The position numbers and the translations under genes were made by a program. The notes beneath the pieces are model-generated. The model saw only the letters and a list, made by a program, of their open reading frames with translations, did not search any database and was not told where the DNA came from. This document shows positions 47,533 to 56,224 of a stretch of 64,000 bases of DNA, one piece after another; within the stretch, counting starts at the first letter, position 1; every line of letters begins with the position of its first letter. The stretch spans positions 62,001 to 126,000 of the forward strand of contig CAVQTE010000009.1 in NCBI GenBank assembly GCA_963716235.1, given 5' to 3'. The DNA comes from Sva-07 sp963716235 (GTDB taxonomy: Bacteria; Actinomycetota; Acidimicrobiia; Acidimicrobiales; Ilumatobacteraceae).

Positions 47533-48470
47533 GCCCCCGGGTCGTCGTCTCCGCCGACATCGACCGCGCCGTCGAGGTGATCCGAGCCGGTGGCCTGGTC
47601 GCCATGCCGACCGAGACCGTCTACGGACTGGCGGCCGATGCCACGAATGCCGAGGCGGTACGGCGGATCTTCACCGTGAAGGGTCGGCCCGTCGACCATC
47701 CGCTGATCGTGCATCTCGCCGACGCGGACCAGCTCTCGACCTGGGCCTCCTCCGTGCCGGATTCCGCCCGACGGCTGACCGAGGTGGCGTGGCCGGGGCC
47801 ACTGACGGCGATCCTGCACCGGGCCGACGGCGTACTCGACGAGGTGACGGGCGGGCTCGACACGGTCGGGGTGCGGGTGCCGGCACATCCCGTGGCGGCC
47901 GCATTGCTCGAACGGGTCGGCGTGGGCCTCGCGGCGCCGTCGGCCAATCGCTTCGGCGCCGTGAGCCCCACCACCGCCGACCATGTGCTCCACGACCTCG
48001 GCGAGTTCCTCGATCCCACCTGCGACCTGATCCTCGACGGCGGCGACTGCCCGATCGGTGTGGAGAGCACCATCGTCGACTTCGTCAGCGATCCACCACA
48101 GATCCTGCGCGCCGGAGGCGTTCCCACCGAGGACATCCGCCGGCTGCTCGGCGGTGTGGTCACCGACGCGTCCGGCCCCAGCCGGGCGAGCGGCATGCTG
48201 GCATCGCACTATGCGCCGAGTTGCGCCGTGCGGCTCGTCGATCACGCCGACGATGCGGTCGCACTCCGCGCCGGCACGCACAACAGCGAGATCCTCGACC
48301 TGACCGACGATCTCGTCGTGTACGCCCACGACCTGTACGCCCGGCTGCGCGACGCCGATGCCCGAGGTGTCGGTACGGTCATCGCGGTGCTCCCCCCGCC
48401 GATCGGACTGGGACACGCCATTCGCGACCGCCTGGCAAAGGCCGCCGCACCCCGTCCGACCTCGGCTTGA
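47526..48470 (+). CDS. tsaC: L-threonylcarbamoyladenylate synthase (Sua5/YwlC type)
   Basis: 314 aa. It makes threonylcarbamoyl-AMP for the t6A37 tRNA modification. The YrdC fold shows GGLVAMPTETVYGLAADA, FTVKGRPVDHPLIVHL, WPGPLTAILHR, VGVRVPAHPVAAALL, AAPSANRFGAVSPTTADHV and GVESTIVDF. A C-terminal Sua5 domain follows (SHYAPSCAVRLVD onwards), so this is the long Sua5 form. GTG 47526 overlaps the hydrolase end. Confidence 0.93.
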   Translation: MLSPRVVVSADIDRAVEVIRAGGLVAMPTETVYGLAADATNAEAVRRIFTVKGRPVDHPLIVHLADADQLSTWASSVPDSARRLTEVAWPGPLTAILHRADGVLDEVTGGLDTVGVRVPAHPVAAALLERVGVGLAAPSANRFGAVSPTTADHVLHDLGEFLDPTCDLILDGGDCPIGVESTIVDFVSDPPQILRAGGVPTEDIRRLLGGVVTDASGPSRASGMLASHYAPSCAVRLVDHADDAVALRAGTHNSEILDLTDDLVVYAHDLYARLRDADARGVGTVIAVLPPPIGLGHAIRDRLAKAAAPRPTSA

Positions 48471-48527
48471 ATCCACCGTGTGACTGTGCGGGCTGCCCCC
48501 TTCGGTTCTGTGCGGTGAGCTGCGGTC

Positions 48528-49058
48528 TCAGGTCCAGTCGACGGCGTTGAGGTTGGCGATCCACACGTCGCGGACCGTCAGGACGTCGGGCACGGGTGAG
48601 CCGTCGAACGATGCCACGGTGAGGCTGACGGTCGATGATCCGGCGTCGGGGACGACATCGAGTCGACACCAGCACTCGGCCGGCTCGTGCAGGAGCACGT
48701 CGAGTCGGTACGGCGGGTCATCGTCGAGGACCTCGCCGAGCCATGACGCCACGACGAGCAACCCTTCGAACGTCTCGACGGGCAGTGCCTCCACCGTGAA
48801 CGACGGGACATCTCGGCTCAGACCGCTCGTCCGGTTCCTCGACGACGAGTCCGGGCGCGGACGGGTCACGGCCGGGTGCGTCGTGGCGGCGTCGATGTGT
48901 CGGAGCGCATCATCGGCGGCGTCGTTGACGGCCTGCATCGCCGCCGGGTCACCGCCGCGGTCGGGATGATGGCGCTTGGCGAGTTCACGCCGCGCCGTGC
49001 GCACGTCAGCGGACGTCGCATCCGGTCCGAGGCCCAGTACGCCGAACGGGTCGGTCAC
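48528..49058 (-). CDS. J-domain (DnaJ-like) protein
   Basis: 176 aa. The N-terminal J domain reads DPFGVLGLGPDATSADVRTARRELAKRHHPDRGGDPAAMQAVNDAADDAL, with the HPD motif that stimulates DnaK ATPase. There is no G/F or zinc-finger region. The C-terminal 100 residues (SFTVEALPVETFEGLLVVASWLGEVLDDDPPY onwards) are of unknown fold. GTG 49058 overlaps the corrected xylB stop as GTGA. As written, a frameshift fuses this ORF with xylB, which is misleading. Confidence 0.85.
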   Translation of the reverse strand: MTDPFGVLGLGPDATSADVRTARRELAKRHHPDRGGDPAAMQAVNDAADDALRHIDAATTHPAVTRPRPDSSSRNRTSGLSRDVPSFTVEALPVETFEGLLVVASWLGEVLDDDPPYRLDVLLHEPAECWCRLDVVPDAGSSTVSLTVASFDGSPVPDVLTVRDVWIANLNAVDWT

Positions 49059-50474
49059 GCCGTCGAGTCGCGAAGTTCGCCGTAGCGCTCGCGCAGCGCT
49101 GCCGGAGTCGACTGCACGGTCCACTGTCGTCCCGCTGCCGAGGCCCCACTGCTGCTGAATCGTGCGGTGGTCACATCCCTGGACGACCGCGGCTGCCTGG
49201 ACCGCTGCTCCTGTCGCCACGGCCTGGTCGACGTCGGCCACCACCACACGGCAATCGACCAAGCCGGCGATCACCGTCTGCAGGGCGCGCGACCGTGCAC
49301 CGCCCCCTGTCAGCACCAGGCGTCCGTCGAGGGCGGAGTTCGTACGCAGCGAGTCGAGCGCGTCGAGCAGCCCGCACGCCACACCGTCGACTGCTGCTCG
49401 GGCGAACTCCTCACGGCTCACGTCGCTGCGCAGTCCGCTGAGCACGCCGGTGGCATCCGGACGGTTCGGGGTGCGTTCCCCGTCGAGGTAGGGCAGCAAC
49501 ACGGGCCGACGGTCGCCACTCGCTGCGAGCGCCAACCGGTCGAATTCGTCGTGGTCGACGCCGAGAAGTCGAGCGACGGCGTCGAGCACCTTGGCGGCGT
49601 TCGAGGTGCACACGAGCGGGAGGAACCGACCGGTCGCGTCGGCAAAGCCGGCGACTTCACCCGACGGATCGGCGGTCGGGCGATCGGCGACGGTGAATGC
49701 GGTGCCCGACGTTCCGATCGAGACCACCGCGTCGCCGAGGTCGAGACCCAGACCCAACGCGGCGGCCATGTTGTCGCCCGTGCCCACGGCAACCGCCACA
49801 CCGTTCCAGTCCCCCGCTGTGTCGAGTGGACCCAGCACGGTCGGCACCACGTGGGTCCAGTCACGGTCGGCATCGATGATCGCGAGCAGGTCCCACCGGT
49901 AGTCCCCCGTCGCCGGCGACCAGTAGCCGGTCCCCGACGCGTCGCCGCGATCGGTCGTGTAGGCGCCGGTCAGCCGGTGGGTGAGGTAGTCGTGTGGCAG
50001 GAGCACGTGTTCAATCTCGGCCCAGGCATCAGGATGGGTCCGGTGGAGCCACGACAACTTGGTCACGGTGAACGCGGCGACCGGCACGCTGCCGACGGCC
50101 TCGGCCCACGCTGCGGGACCTCCCAACTGCCCGAGCAGCCAACCGGCATCGGGGGCCGACTCGGTGTCGTTCCACAGCTTGGCCGGGTGCACCGGTTGGT
50201 CGGCCAGGTCGAGCGCCACCATGCCGTGCTGCTGGCCGCCGATGCTGATCGCGGCAACATCGCCGGACCTCGCCCGCTCCCGGAGTTGCGCGCCCGCAGC
50301 GGCCCAGGCGATCTCGAACGCATTCCACCACGACTGCGGGTCCTGTTCACTGCACGGTGGCGTCACCGCGGGGTGCGGTGACGACGCCGATGCGACGATC
50401 TCGCCCGTGGCCAGATCACGGATCTCGACCTTGGTCGATTGGGTGGACGAGTCGACACCGGCAACGAAGGGCAC
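49055..50474 (-). CDS. xylB: Xylulokinase / FGGY carbohydrate kinase (frameshifted near the 3' end)
   Basis: About 472 aa when reconstructed. FGGY kinase motifs are VAGVDSSTQSTKVEI at the start, ISIGGQQHGMVALD, KLSWLHRTHPDAW, VAVGTGDNMAAALGLGL, VVSIGTSGTAFTV, LPYLDGERTPNRP and LVLTGGGARSRALQTVIA. Near 49120 an extra base pushes the frame into the J-domain gene. The other frame supplies a proper C terminus, STPAALRERYGELRDSTA, and a stop. GTG 50474 has TAGTGT six bases upstream. The substrate is probably D-xylulose, but other FGGY sugars are possible. Confidence 0.88.
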
Positions 50475-50480
50475 GGCGTC

Positions 50481-50486
50481 ACACTA
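50481..50486 (-). promoter_or_regulatory. -10-like element TAGTGT, leaderless start of xylB
   Basis: TAGTGT overlaps the nitroreductase stop codon and ends six bases before GTG 50474, so xylB can be transcribed apart from the upstream genes. Confidence 0.45.
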
Positions 50487-51131
50487 GATCCAGGTCGCGG
50501 ACTGCCCCCAGGTGTCGTCGTAGACGATCTCCGCGACCGGCTTGCGTTTCACCGGCCCGTGATGGCCCTCCGGCACGCCGAGCGTGATGCACGCCGACAG
50601 CGCGACATGCTCGGGAACGTCGAGGAGGTCGCGAAGTTCGGCCTCCACGCCGAGATGCCACATCGTCAGCGCGCCTCCATACCCCAGTGCACGAGCCGCC
50701 AGCAGGAGGTTCTGACAGGCCGGATACACCGACGCCCCTTCGTAGGGCGACGCGGCGCGGTACCGCTCGAGACACACGAGCACCACCACCGGAGTCCGTT
50801 CGAACCGGTCGACGTACCGTTGCATCGAGTCGGCGAACCGCGAGGGGCGGTAGCCGTCGGCTTCCCGCTTCGTCTCCCAACCCGTTCGGAACGCCTCACC
50901 GAGCAGCGACTTGGCGGCGATCGCCCGTGGACCGTCGCGCAGCACGAGGAACCGGAATGGCTGACGATTCGACCCCGATGGAGCGCGCCCCGCGTGCCAC
51001 AGGATCGTGGCGAGGTCGTCGTCGGGGATCGGATCGTCGGTGTACCTGCGGATCGCGCGAGTGGTCGCCAGCCCGTCGAGGAGCGAGACCGGCCCGACCA
51101 GTTCGGTCGGCTCGGCAGGCTCGGCGCTCAC
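50484..51131 (-). CDS. Nitroreductase family flavoprotein
   Basis: 215 aa. FMN-binding features are TTRAIRRYTDDPIPDDDLATILWHAGRAPSGSNRQPFRFLVL near the N terminus, ACQNLLLAARALGYGGALTMW in the middle and a C-terminal PVAEIVYDDTWGQ. The SNRQPF motif is typical of NADPH-dependent nitroreductases. GTG 51131 overlaps the enoyl-CoA hydratase stop as GTGA, so the two are coupled. The substrate is unknown. Confidence 0.87.
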   Translation of the reverse strand: MSAEPAEPTELVGPVSLLDGLATTRAIRRYTDDPIPDDDLATILWHAGRAPSGSNRQPFRFLVLRDGPRAIAAKSLLGEAFRTGWETKREADGYRPSRFADSMQRYVDRFERTPVVVLVCLERYRAASPYEGASVYPACQNLLLAARALGYGGALTMWHLGVEAELRDLLDVPEHVALSACITLGVPEGHHGPVKRKPVAEIVYDDTWGQSATWI

Positions 51132-51973
51132 CGACCGTGGAACTCGGGATCGCGCTTCTCCATGAACGCTCGCACGCCTTCGGTGAAGTCGTCGGTGCGC
51201 AGCAGGGGCAGCAGTTGGAGGAACACGTGATGGACGTTCTGTTCGAACGTCTCGGTCTCCGCGGCTCGCATCATGCGCTTGATCGCCCGCACCGCCAGCG
51301 GTGCATTCGCCGCGATGTCCGCTGCCATCTCCACCGTGCGCTTGTGGAACTCGTCGACCGCAACCACCTGGTTGACCAGGCCCAACTCCAGCGCCTCGGC
51401 GGCGCTGAGCGTGCGGCCGGTGAAGGCGATCTCCGCAGCCTTGGCGTAGCCCACCATTCGGGGAAGCAACCAGGTGCCACCACTCTCGGGAAGGATGCCG
51501 CGCTTGGCGAAGCCGGGATTGAGCTTGGCGTTCTCGGCGGCGATGCGGATGTCGCAGCCGAGCGCGAGGTCGAGTCCGTACCCTGCGGCGCCACCGTTCA
51601 ACGCACAGATCGTCGGCGTGTCGATGTTGTGGAGTACCACCGGCGGAGCCGAACGCAGGTCGAACTCGCCACTGAATCCCGTACCGCCCTCGCCGCCGCC
51701 CAGATTGCCCAGGCCGCCCTTCGGCCCCGCCATCTGCGCCTGCAGATCGAGCCCGGCACAGAATGCGCGGCCAGAACCCGTGAGCACGATGCAGCGTACG
51801 TCGGGATCGTTGTCGGCCCGCAGGAGCAGTTCACTGATCTCCTGGAGCATCACCCCCGAGATCGTGTTCATCCGTTCGGGGGCGTCGAGCGTGAGTGTGG
51901 CCACATGGTCGGCGACGCCGTAGCGCACCTCCGAGGGGCTCGACGTCGGGATGGAGACATTGGCAGCGTTCAC
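51128..51973 (-). CDS. Enoyl-CoA hydratase/isomerase family protein
   Basis: 281 aa. The crotonase fold shows VATLTLDAPERMNTIS, CIVLTGSGRAFCAGLDLQAQ (oxyanion hole), a Gly-rich insertion (PKGGLGNLGGGEGG), CALNGGAAGYGLDLALGCDIRIAAENAKLNPGFAKRGILPESGG with the catalytic Glu region, and an AKRMMRAAE-like C-terminal helix. It probably acts in fatty-acid or related acyl-CoA degradation. GTG 51973 has TACCGT nine bases upstream; an earlier start is less likely. Confidence 0.88.
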   Translation of the reverse strand: MNAANVSIPTSSPSEVRYGVADHVATLTLDAPERMNTISGVMLQEISELLLRADNDPDVRCIVLTGSGRAFCAGLDLQAQMAGPKGGLGNLGGGEGGTGFSGEFDLRSAPPVVLHNIDTPTICALNGGAAGYGLDLALGCDIRIAAENAKLNPGFAKRGILPESGGTWLLPRMVGYAKAAEIAFTGRTLSAAEALELGLVNQVVAVDEFHKRTVEMAADIAANAPLAVRAIKRMMRAAETETFEQNVHHVFLQLLPLLRTDDFTEGVRAFMEKRDPEFHGR

Positions 51974-52016
51974 AGTGCCGAAACGGTAGTGCGTTCCATT
52001 CACCCCGCACGATGCG

Positions 52017-52022
52017 TACAAT
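52017..52022 (+). promoter_or_regulatory. Promoter of the substrate-binding protein gene (-10 TACAAT)
   Basis: TACAAT at 52017-52022 has a possible weak -35 TTCCAT at 51994-51999 (17-base spacer). Unlike most first genes here, a leader of roughly 55 bases follows, with a strong ribosome binding site AAGGGGGAG at 52066-52074 before ATG 52085. Confidence 0.5.
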
Positions 52023-52084
52023 CGTCGGCACCTTATGAGTACAGGCATCCCGCCCGTACCCCAACAAGGGGGAGAACCCACAAC

Positions 52085-53535
52085 ATGCAGATATCACGCG
52101 TGAAGCGCGTCGGTGCACTGCTGGTCGGTCTGACTCTCGTTGCCGCAGCCTGCGGCAGCGACGACGACGCCTCGTCCAGCACTGACGCACCGGCCGGCAC
52201 CGAAGCAGTGTCGGAGACGACCGAAGCGATGACGGAGACCACCGAGGCGACCGAAACGACCGAAGCGATGACGGAAGGCACCGAGGCGCCCGCCGACGGA
52301 AGCCCAGTGCGGCAACGCCCCGAGCGATGTCACCGACGGTGACCTGGCCGGTTTCTCCGCCACGACCCCGTTCGGCCAGATCACGCCCGAGTTCATCGAG
52401 CGCCTGTGCGAGGTCGATCCCGGAGCTCGAGGATCTCAACTACGCCACGGAGACCTACGACGCCATCATGATCTCGGCACTCGCCGTGCTCCAGGCCGGC
52501 ACCGACGGCATCGCGCACGCCGAAGCCGATCAACGGCATCACCCGCGACGGCGAGACGTGCACCACGTTCGCCGACTGTGCCGCGCTCATCGAGGCCGGC
52601 ACCGACATCGACTACGACGGCATCTCCGGCCCGCTGACGTTCGCCGGCAACGGCGAGCCGATCGTGGCGAGCTACGGCAAGCTGGTCATGGGCGACAACA
52701 ACCGCATCGACATCAGCCAGACCGAGTACATCACGGCCGAAGGCCCGCCCGAACTCGACGTCCCGCAGACGCCCGTCGAGGGCAGCCGCGAGGGCGACGG
52801 CGTGCTGACGTTCGGCACCCTGCTCCCGCAGACAGGGTCGTTGGCCTTCCTCGGCCCGCCCGAGTTCGCCGGGTTCAACCTGGCGATCCAGGAGATCAAC
52901 GACAACGGTGGCGTCCTCGGCGCCGACGTCGTCGGCATCGAGGGTGACTCCGGTGACACCTCGACCGACCAGGCGAACCAGACCGCCGACCGCCTCCTCT
53001 CGGAGAACGTCGACGTCATCATCGGTGCGGCTTCATCGGGCGTCACGCTGTCCGTGATCGACAAGATCACGGCTGCCGGCGTCACGATGTTCTCGCCGGC
53101 GAACACCTCGGAGGCGCTGTCGACCTACGCCGACAAGGGTCTGTACTTCCGTACGGCCCCGCCGGACCTCTACCAGGGTGACATGCATCGGCCAGTTCAT
53201 CGTCAACGACGGCAACCAGACCGTTGCGATCCTCAACCTGAACGACGCATACGGCAACGGCCTCGCCGAGACCGTCGCGGCGACGGTCACCGACTCGGGC
53301 GGCGAAGTCGTGTTCCAGCAGTCGTACGACCCGACCGCCACCTCGTTCGACAGTGAAGTCGACGCCATCGTCGCCGCCGACCCGGACGCGATCGTGGTCA
53401 TCGGCTTCAACGAGTCGTCGAAGATCCTGCGCACGATGGTCGAAAAGGGCATCGGACCGACGTGACAAGGCCGTCTACGGCAGCGACGGCAACATCGGCA
53501 ACGCCCTCGGCGTCGACTTCGACGCCGGCAACTGA
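52085..53535 (+). CDS. ABC transporter substrate-binding lipoprotein, LivJ type, circularly permuted (five frameshifts)
   Basis: About 481 aa when reconstructed. A lipoprotein signal (LLVGLTLVAAAC, Cys23) and a Thr/Glu-rich linker come first. Then comes what is normally the C-terminal part of a LivJ protein: GDLAGFSATTPFGQITPEFI, NYATETYDAIMISALAVLQAG, TRDGETCTTFADCAALIEAG, DYDGISGPLTFAGNGEP, TEYITAEG. After VPQTPVEGSREGDG follows the normal N-terminal part: TFGTLLPQTGSLAFLGPPEFAG, IIGAASSGVTLSVIDKI, NLNDAYGNGLAETV. It ends DKAVYGSDGNIGNALG-VDFDAGN. The junction lies inside one uninterrupted frame. Single extra bases near 52306, 52423, 52529, 53184 and 53462 break the frame elsewhere; removing five gives an exact multiple of three. 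It would deliver branched-chain amino acids or related amides. Confidence 0.85.
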
Positions 53536-53569
53536 CGTTTCCGAACACTGAACACCTGAACAACTGAGG

Positions 53570-53598
53570 GAGCCCGGGTCGAGAGGCCCGGGCTCTTT
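53570..53598. terminator. Bidirectional Rho-independent terminator between the binding-protein gene and livF
   Basis: A nine-base perfect stem, GAGCCCGGG at 53570-53578 and CCCGGGCTC at 53587-53595, encloses an eight-base loop and is followed by TTT on the plus strand. It lies between the convergent ends of the binding-protein gene and livF, so it can serve both. Confidence 0.85.
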
Positions 53599-53619
53599 CG
53601 CGTCCCGGTGACGGTGTGC

Positions 53620-54344
53620 TCAGGTTGCGAGCGAGGGTGCCGAGGTACAGCTCGATCACCTTGGGGTCGGCGAGCAACTCGCGCCCCGTGCCGGTGTAGG
53701 CATTGGTGCCCTGGTCGAGCACGTAGGCCCGATCGCACACCTGCAGCGCTCGACGCGCATTCTGTTCGACCATCAGGATCGCCACACCGGCGTCGTTGAT
53801 CAGCTTGCAGCGCAGGAACACCTCGTCCTGCAGCATGGGCGACAGTCCGGCCGATGGCTCGTCGAGCAGCAGCAGCACGGGGTCCAGCATCAATGCGCGC
53901 CCCATGGCAACCATCTGTCGTTCACCGCCCGACAGGGACGCTGCTTTCTGGTCGGCGCGCTCAGCGAGGCGGGGGAACAGGCCCGTCACGACCTCATAGC
54001 GAGCTCGCGAAGCTCTTCGGGTTGACGAAGCAACCCATCTCGAGGTTCTCGCGCACGGTGAGCGATGGGAACACGTTGTTGTTCTGCGGCACGAATCCCA
54101 CCCCCCGCTGCACGAGTTTGTGCGGCGGTTGGCCGGTGATGTCAGCTCCATCGAGCTTCACCGAGCCCGACCGGATGGTCACGAGCCCCAACACTGCCTT
54201 CATCAGCGTCGACTTCCCGGCACCGTTCGGGCCGATGATGCCGACGAACTCTCCGGCGGCAACCACGAGGTCACAGCCGTTGAGGATGTTGACGCCCGGC
54301 ACGTAGCCGGCGACCAGGTCGGTGCACTCGATGATGTTCGTCAT
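53620..54344 (-). CDS. livF: Branched-chain amino acid ABC transporter ATP-binding protein LivF (two frameshifts)
   Basis: About 240 aa when reconstructed. Walker A is GIIGPNGAGKSTLMKAVLG, the Q-loop VGFVPQNNNVFPSLTVRENLEMG, the signature LSGGERQMVAMGRALMLDP and Walker B VLLLLDEPSAGLSP, followed by ILMVEQNARRAL with the switch His replaced by Asn. The frame breaks near 54003 (after NPKSFASS) and again near 53630. After the second break a TGA at 53620-53622 gives a family-length protein; without it the frame runs through the terminator. ATG 54344 overlaps the livG stop (ATGA). Confidence 0.88.
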
Positions 54345-55231
54345 GAGCCGTCACCGTCCTGCGTTCCAATTCCTCCAGCTCCGCCGATGCCGCCTCGTCG
54401 CTCATGGCACCGAGATCGAGATCGTGGTGCGCACCGAGATAGGCGTCGATGACCTCCTGGTTGCCGGAGATGTCCGCTGCGGTGCCTTCGGCGATGATCT
54501 CGACCCTGGGCCATCACCACGACCCAGTCGCTGATCTCGTGCACCATGTCCATGTCGTGCTCGACGAACAGCACCGTGCGACCCTCGTCCTTGAGTTCCT
54601 TCACGTGCCCGAGCAGGCTCTGCTTCAGCGCCGGGTTGACGCCGGCCATCGGTTCGTCGAGCATGATCAACGTCGGGTCGGTCATCAGCGCTCGGGCCAT
54701 CTCGAGCAGTTTGCGCTGTCCCCCGGAGAGGCTGCCGGCGAACTCGTCACGCATGTGGTCCATCTTGAATCGTTCGAGCAGGGCATCGGCCCGGCGGTGA
54801 TCTCGGCCTCCTCGTGCTTCCACAGGAACTTGAACGGGCCGGCCCAGAGACGCTCGCCCCGCTGGTTCGGCCGCGCCGAGTCGCATGTTCTCGATCACCG
54901 TCAGGCGGGCGAGCGCCTTGGTCAACTGGAACGTGCGAACCATGCCGAGCTTGGCGACCTTGTGGGCCGACGAGTCGGCCATGTCGTGGCCGTCGAACCG
55001 GGAGTACCCGCCGTCGGGCTTGTCGAACCCGGTGAGCAGGTTGAAGAAGGTGGTCTTGCCGGCGCCGTTGGGGCCGATCAGCGCGGTGATCTTGTTGCGT
55101 TCGATCTCGAAGTGGTCGACGTTCACGGCGACGAGGCCGCCGAAGCGACGCGTGATGCCATCGGCGACCAGGATCGGGTCGTGCTTCTTCGAACCGGGCT
55201 CCGGCGCGGGATCGGCTCGCGGACTGGTCAA
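54341..55231 (-). CDS. livG: Branched-chain amino acid ABC transporter ATP-binding protein LivG (four indels)
   Basis: 296 aa. Walker A is ALIGPNGAGKTTFFNLLTGF, the signature LSGGQRKLLEMARALM and Walker B LIMLDEPMAGVNP, then VLFVEHDMDMV with the switch His. Between ENMRLGAA and ADALLERF the written frame is wrong. An extra base near 54866 and a missing base near 54797 restore QRGERLWAGPFKFLWKHEEAE. An extra base near 54505 and a missing one near 54362 restore GRIIAEGTAADISGNQEVIDAYLG at the C terminus. The net length is unchanged. The start is TTG 55231, overlapping the livM stop as TTGA. Confidence 0.88.
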   Translation of the reverse strand: MTSPRADPAPEPGSKKHDPILVADGITRRFGGLVAVNVDHFEIERNKITALIGPNGAGKTTFFNLLTGFDKPDGGYSRFDGHDMADSSAHKVAKLGMVRTFQLTKALARLTVIENMRLGAAEPAGRASLGRPVQVPVEARGGRDHRRADALLERFKMDHMRDEFAGSLSGGQRKLLEMARALMTDPTLIMLDEPMAGVNPALKQSLLGHVKELKDEGRTVLFVEHDMDMVHEISDWVVVMAQGRDHRRRHRSGHLRQPGGHRRLSRCAPRSRSRCHERRGGIGGAGGIGTQDGDGS

Positions 55232-56224
55232 CGGACATCGAACGCCTGCTCACGCTTGTCGCCGAAGATTCCCTGCGGGCGGAAGATGACCAGCAGCGCC
55301 AGTGCGAGCCCGGCGACGATGTTCTTCACGATGCCGAAGTTCGTCGAGTCGACGAGCCACTCCGGGATGTTGTCCGTTGCGGGTGGCCTGATCGAGCAGG
55401 TTGTCGACGAACTGGATGACGAAGAAGAAGATCACGGTTCCGACGATCGGGCCCTTGACCCGTCCCAGCCCTCCCAGCACGATGATCAGGAACGCAAAGA
55501 ACGTGAGGGTCGTCGCGAACTCACCCGTCTGCGCCGATTGCTTCTGGGCGGCGAGCCACAGTCCGCCGATCGAACCGATGACGCCGCCGATGATCAGGCT
55601 CTGCATCTTGAAGGCGAGGACGTTCTTGCCGAGGGCACGGGCCGCGTCCTCGTCTTCTCGGATACTGCGCAACACGCGTCCCCACGGGCTGCGCATCAGT
55701 GCCCAGATGAATGTCGCAATGAGTGCCGCCAGGCACCACCCGACGATCATCATGAACAGCCGGTAGCCGTCGATCGATTGCGCGCCCATGTCGAAGCGGG
55801 CGGTGTTGTCGATCGGATTGAGGTCTTCGAAGAACGTGGTCCATCCGTTTCGCCCGTCGGTGCCTCCCGTCAGCCACGTGAAGCGCGTCGAGTTCAGGAA
55901 GAATCGGATGATCTCGGCGACAGCGATCGTCACGATGGCGAGGTAGTCGGCGCGAAGTCGCAGCGTCGGCAGGCCGAGTGCGAGCGCCAACAGCACCGAG
56001 CACACGAGCATGAGCGGCAGGGCCCAGTACCACGGCCAGCCGTACGCGACGATCGGAATGGAGAAGGCGTAGGCCCCGATCGCCGCAAAGCCGGCCTGGC
56101 CGAAGTTCAGCAGACCCGTGTAGCCGACGTGGACGTTGAGTCCGGAGGCGATGATGCAGTAGCCGGCGGCCGCCGCACTGATGGCGGTGTAGAGAGAGTT
56201 CCAGAAGATCAGGTCCCAGTTCAT
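55228..56224 (-). CDS. livM: Branched-chain amino acid ABC transporter permease LivM (one frameshift)
   Basis: About 331 aa when reconstructed, with eight to nine membrane segments. LivM features are GLNVHVGYTGLLNFGQAGFAAIGAYA, LGLPTLRLRADYLAIVTIAVAEIIR, the cytoplasmic coupling loop RSIREDEDAARALGKNVLAFKMQSL, and FFAFLIIVLGGLGRVKGPIVG. After VDNLLDQAT an extra base near 55384 must be removed to reach DNIPEWLVDSTNFGIVKNI and RPQGIFGDKREQAFDVR. The ATG overlaps the livH stop. Confidence 0.9.

Noticed and set aside
48528..50474. A xylulokinase-J-domain fusion protein
   Set aside because: The fusion exists only because of a one-base insertion near 49120. The alternative frame supplies a proper kinase C terminus (ALRERYGELRDSTA) and a stop that overlaps the J-domain start as GTGA.
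52190..52300. A short tandem repeat array that might be CRISPR or a mobile-element end
   Set aside because: The repeats encode the Thr/Glu-rich linker (TTEAMTETTEAT) after the lipoprotein Cys. There are no spacers and no inverted ends.
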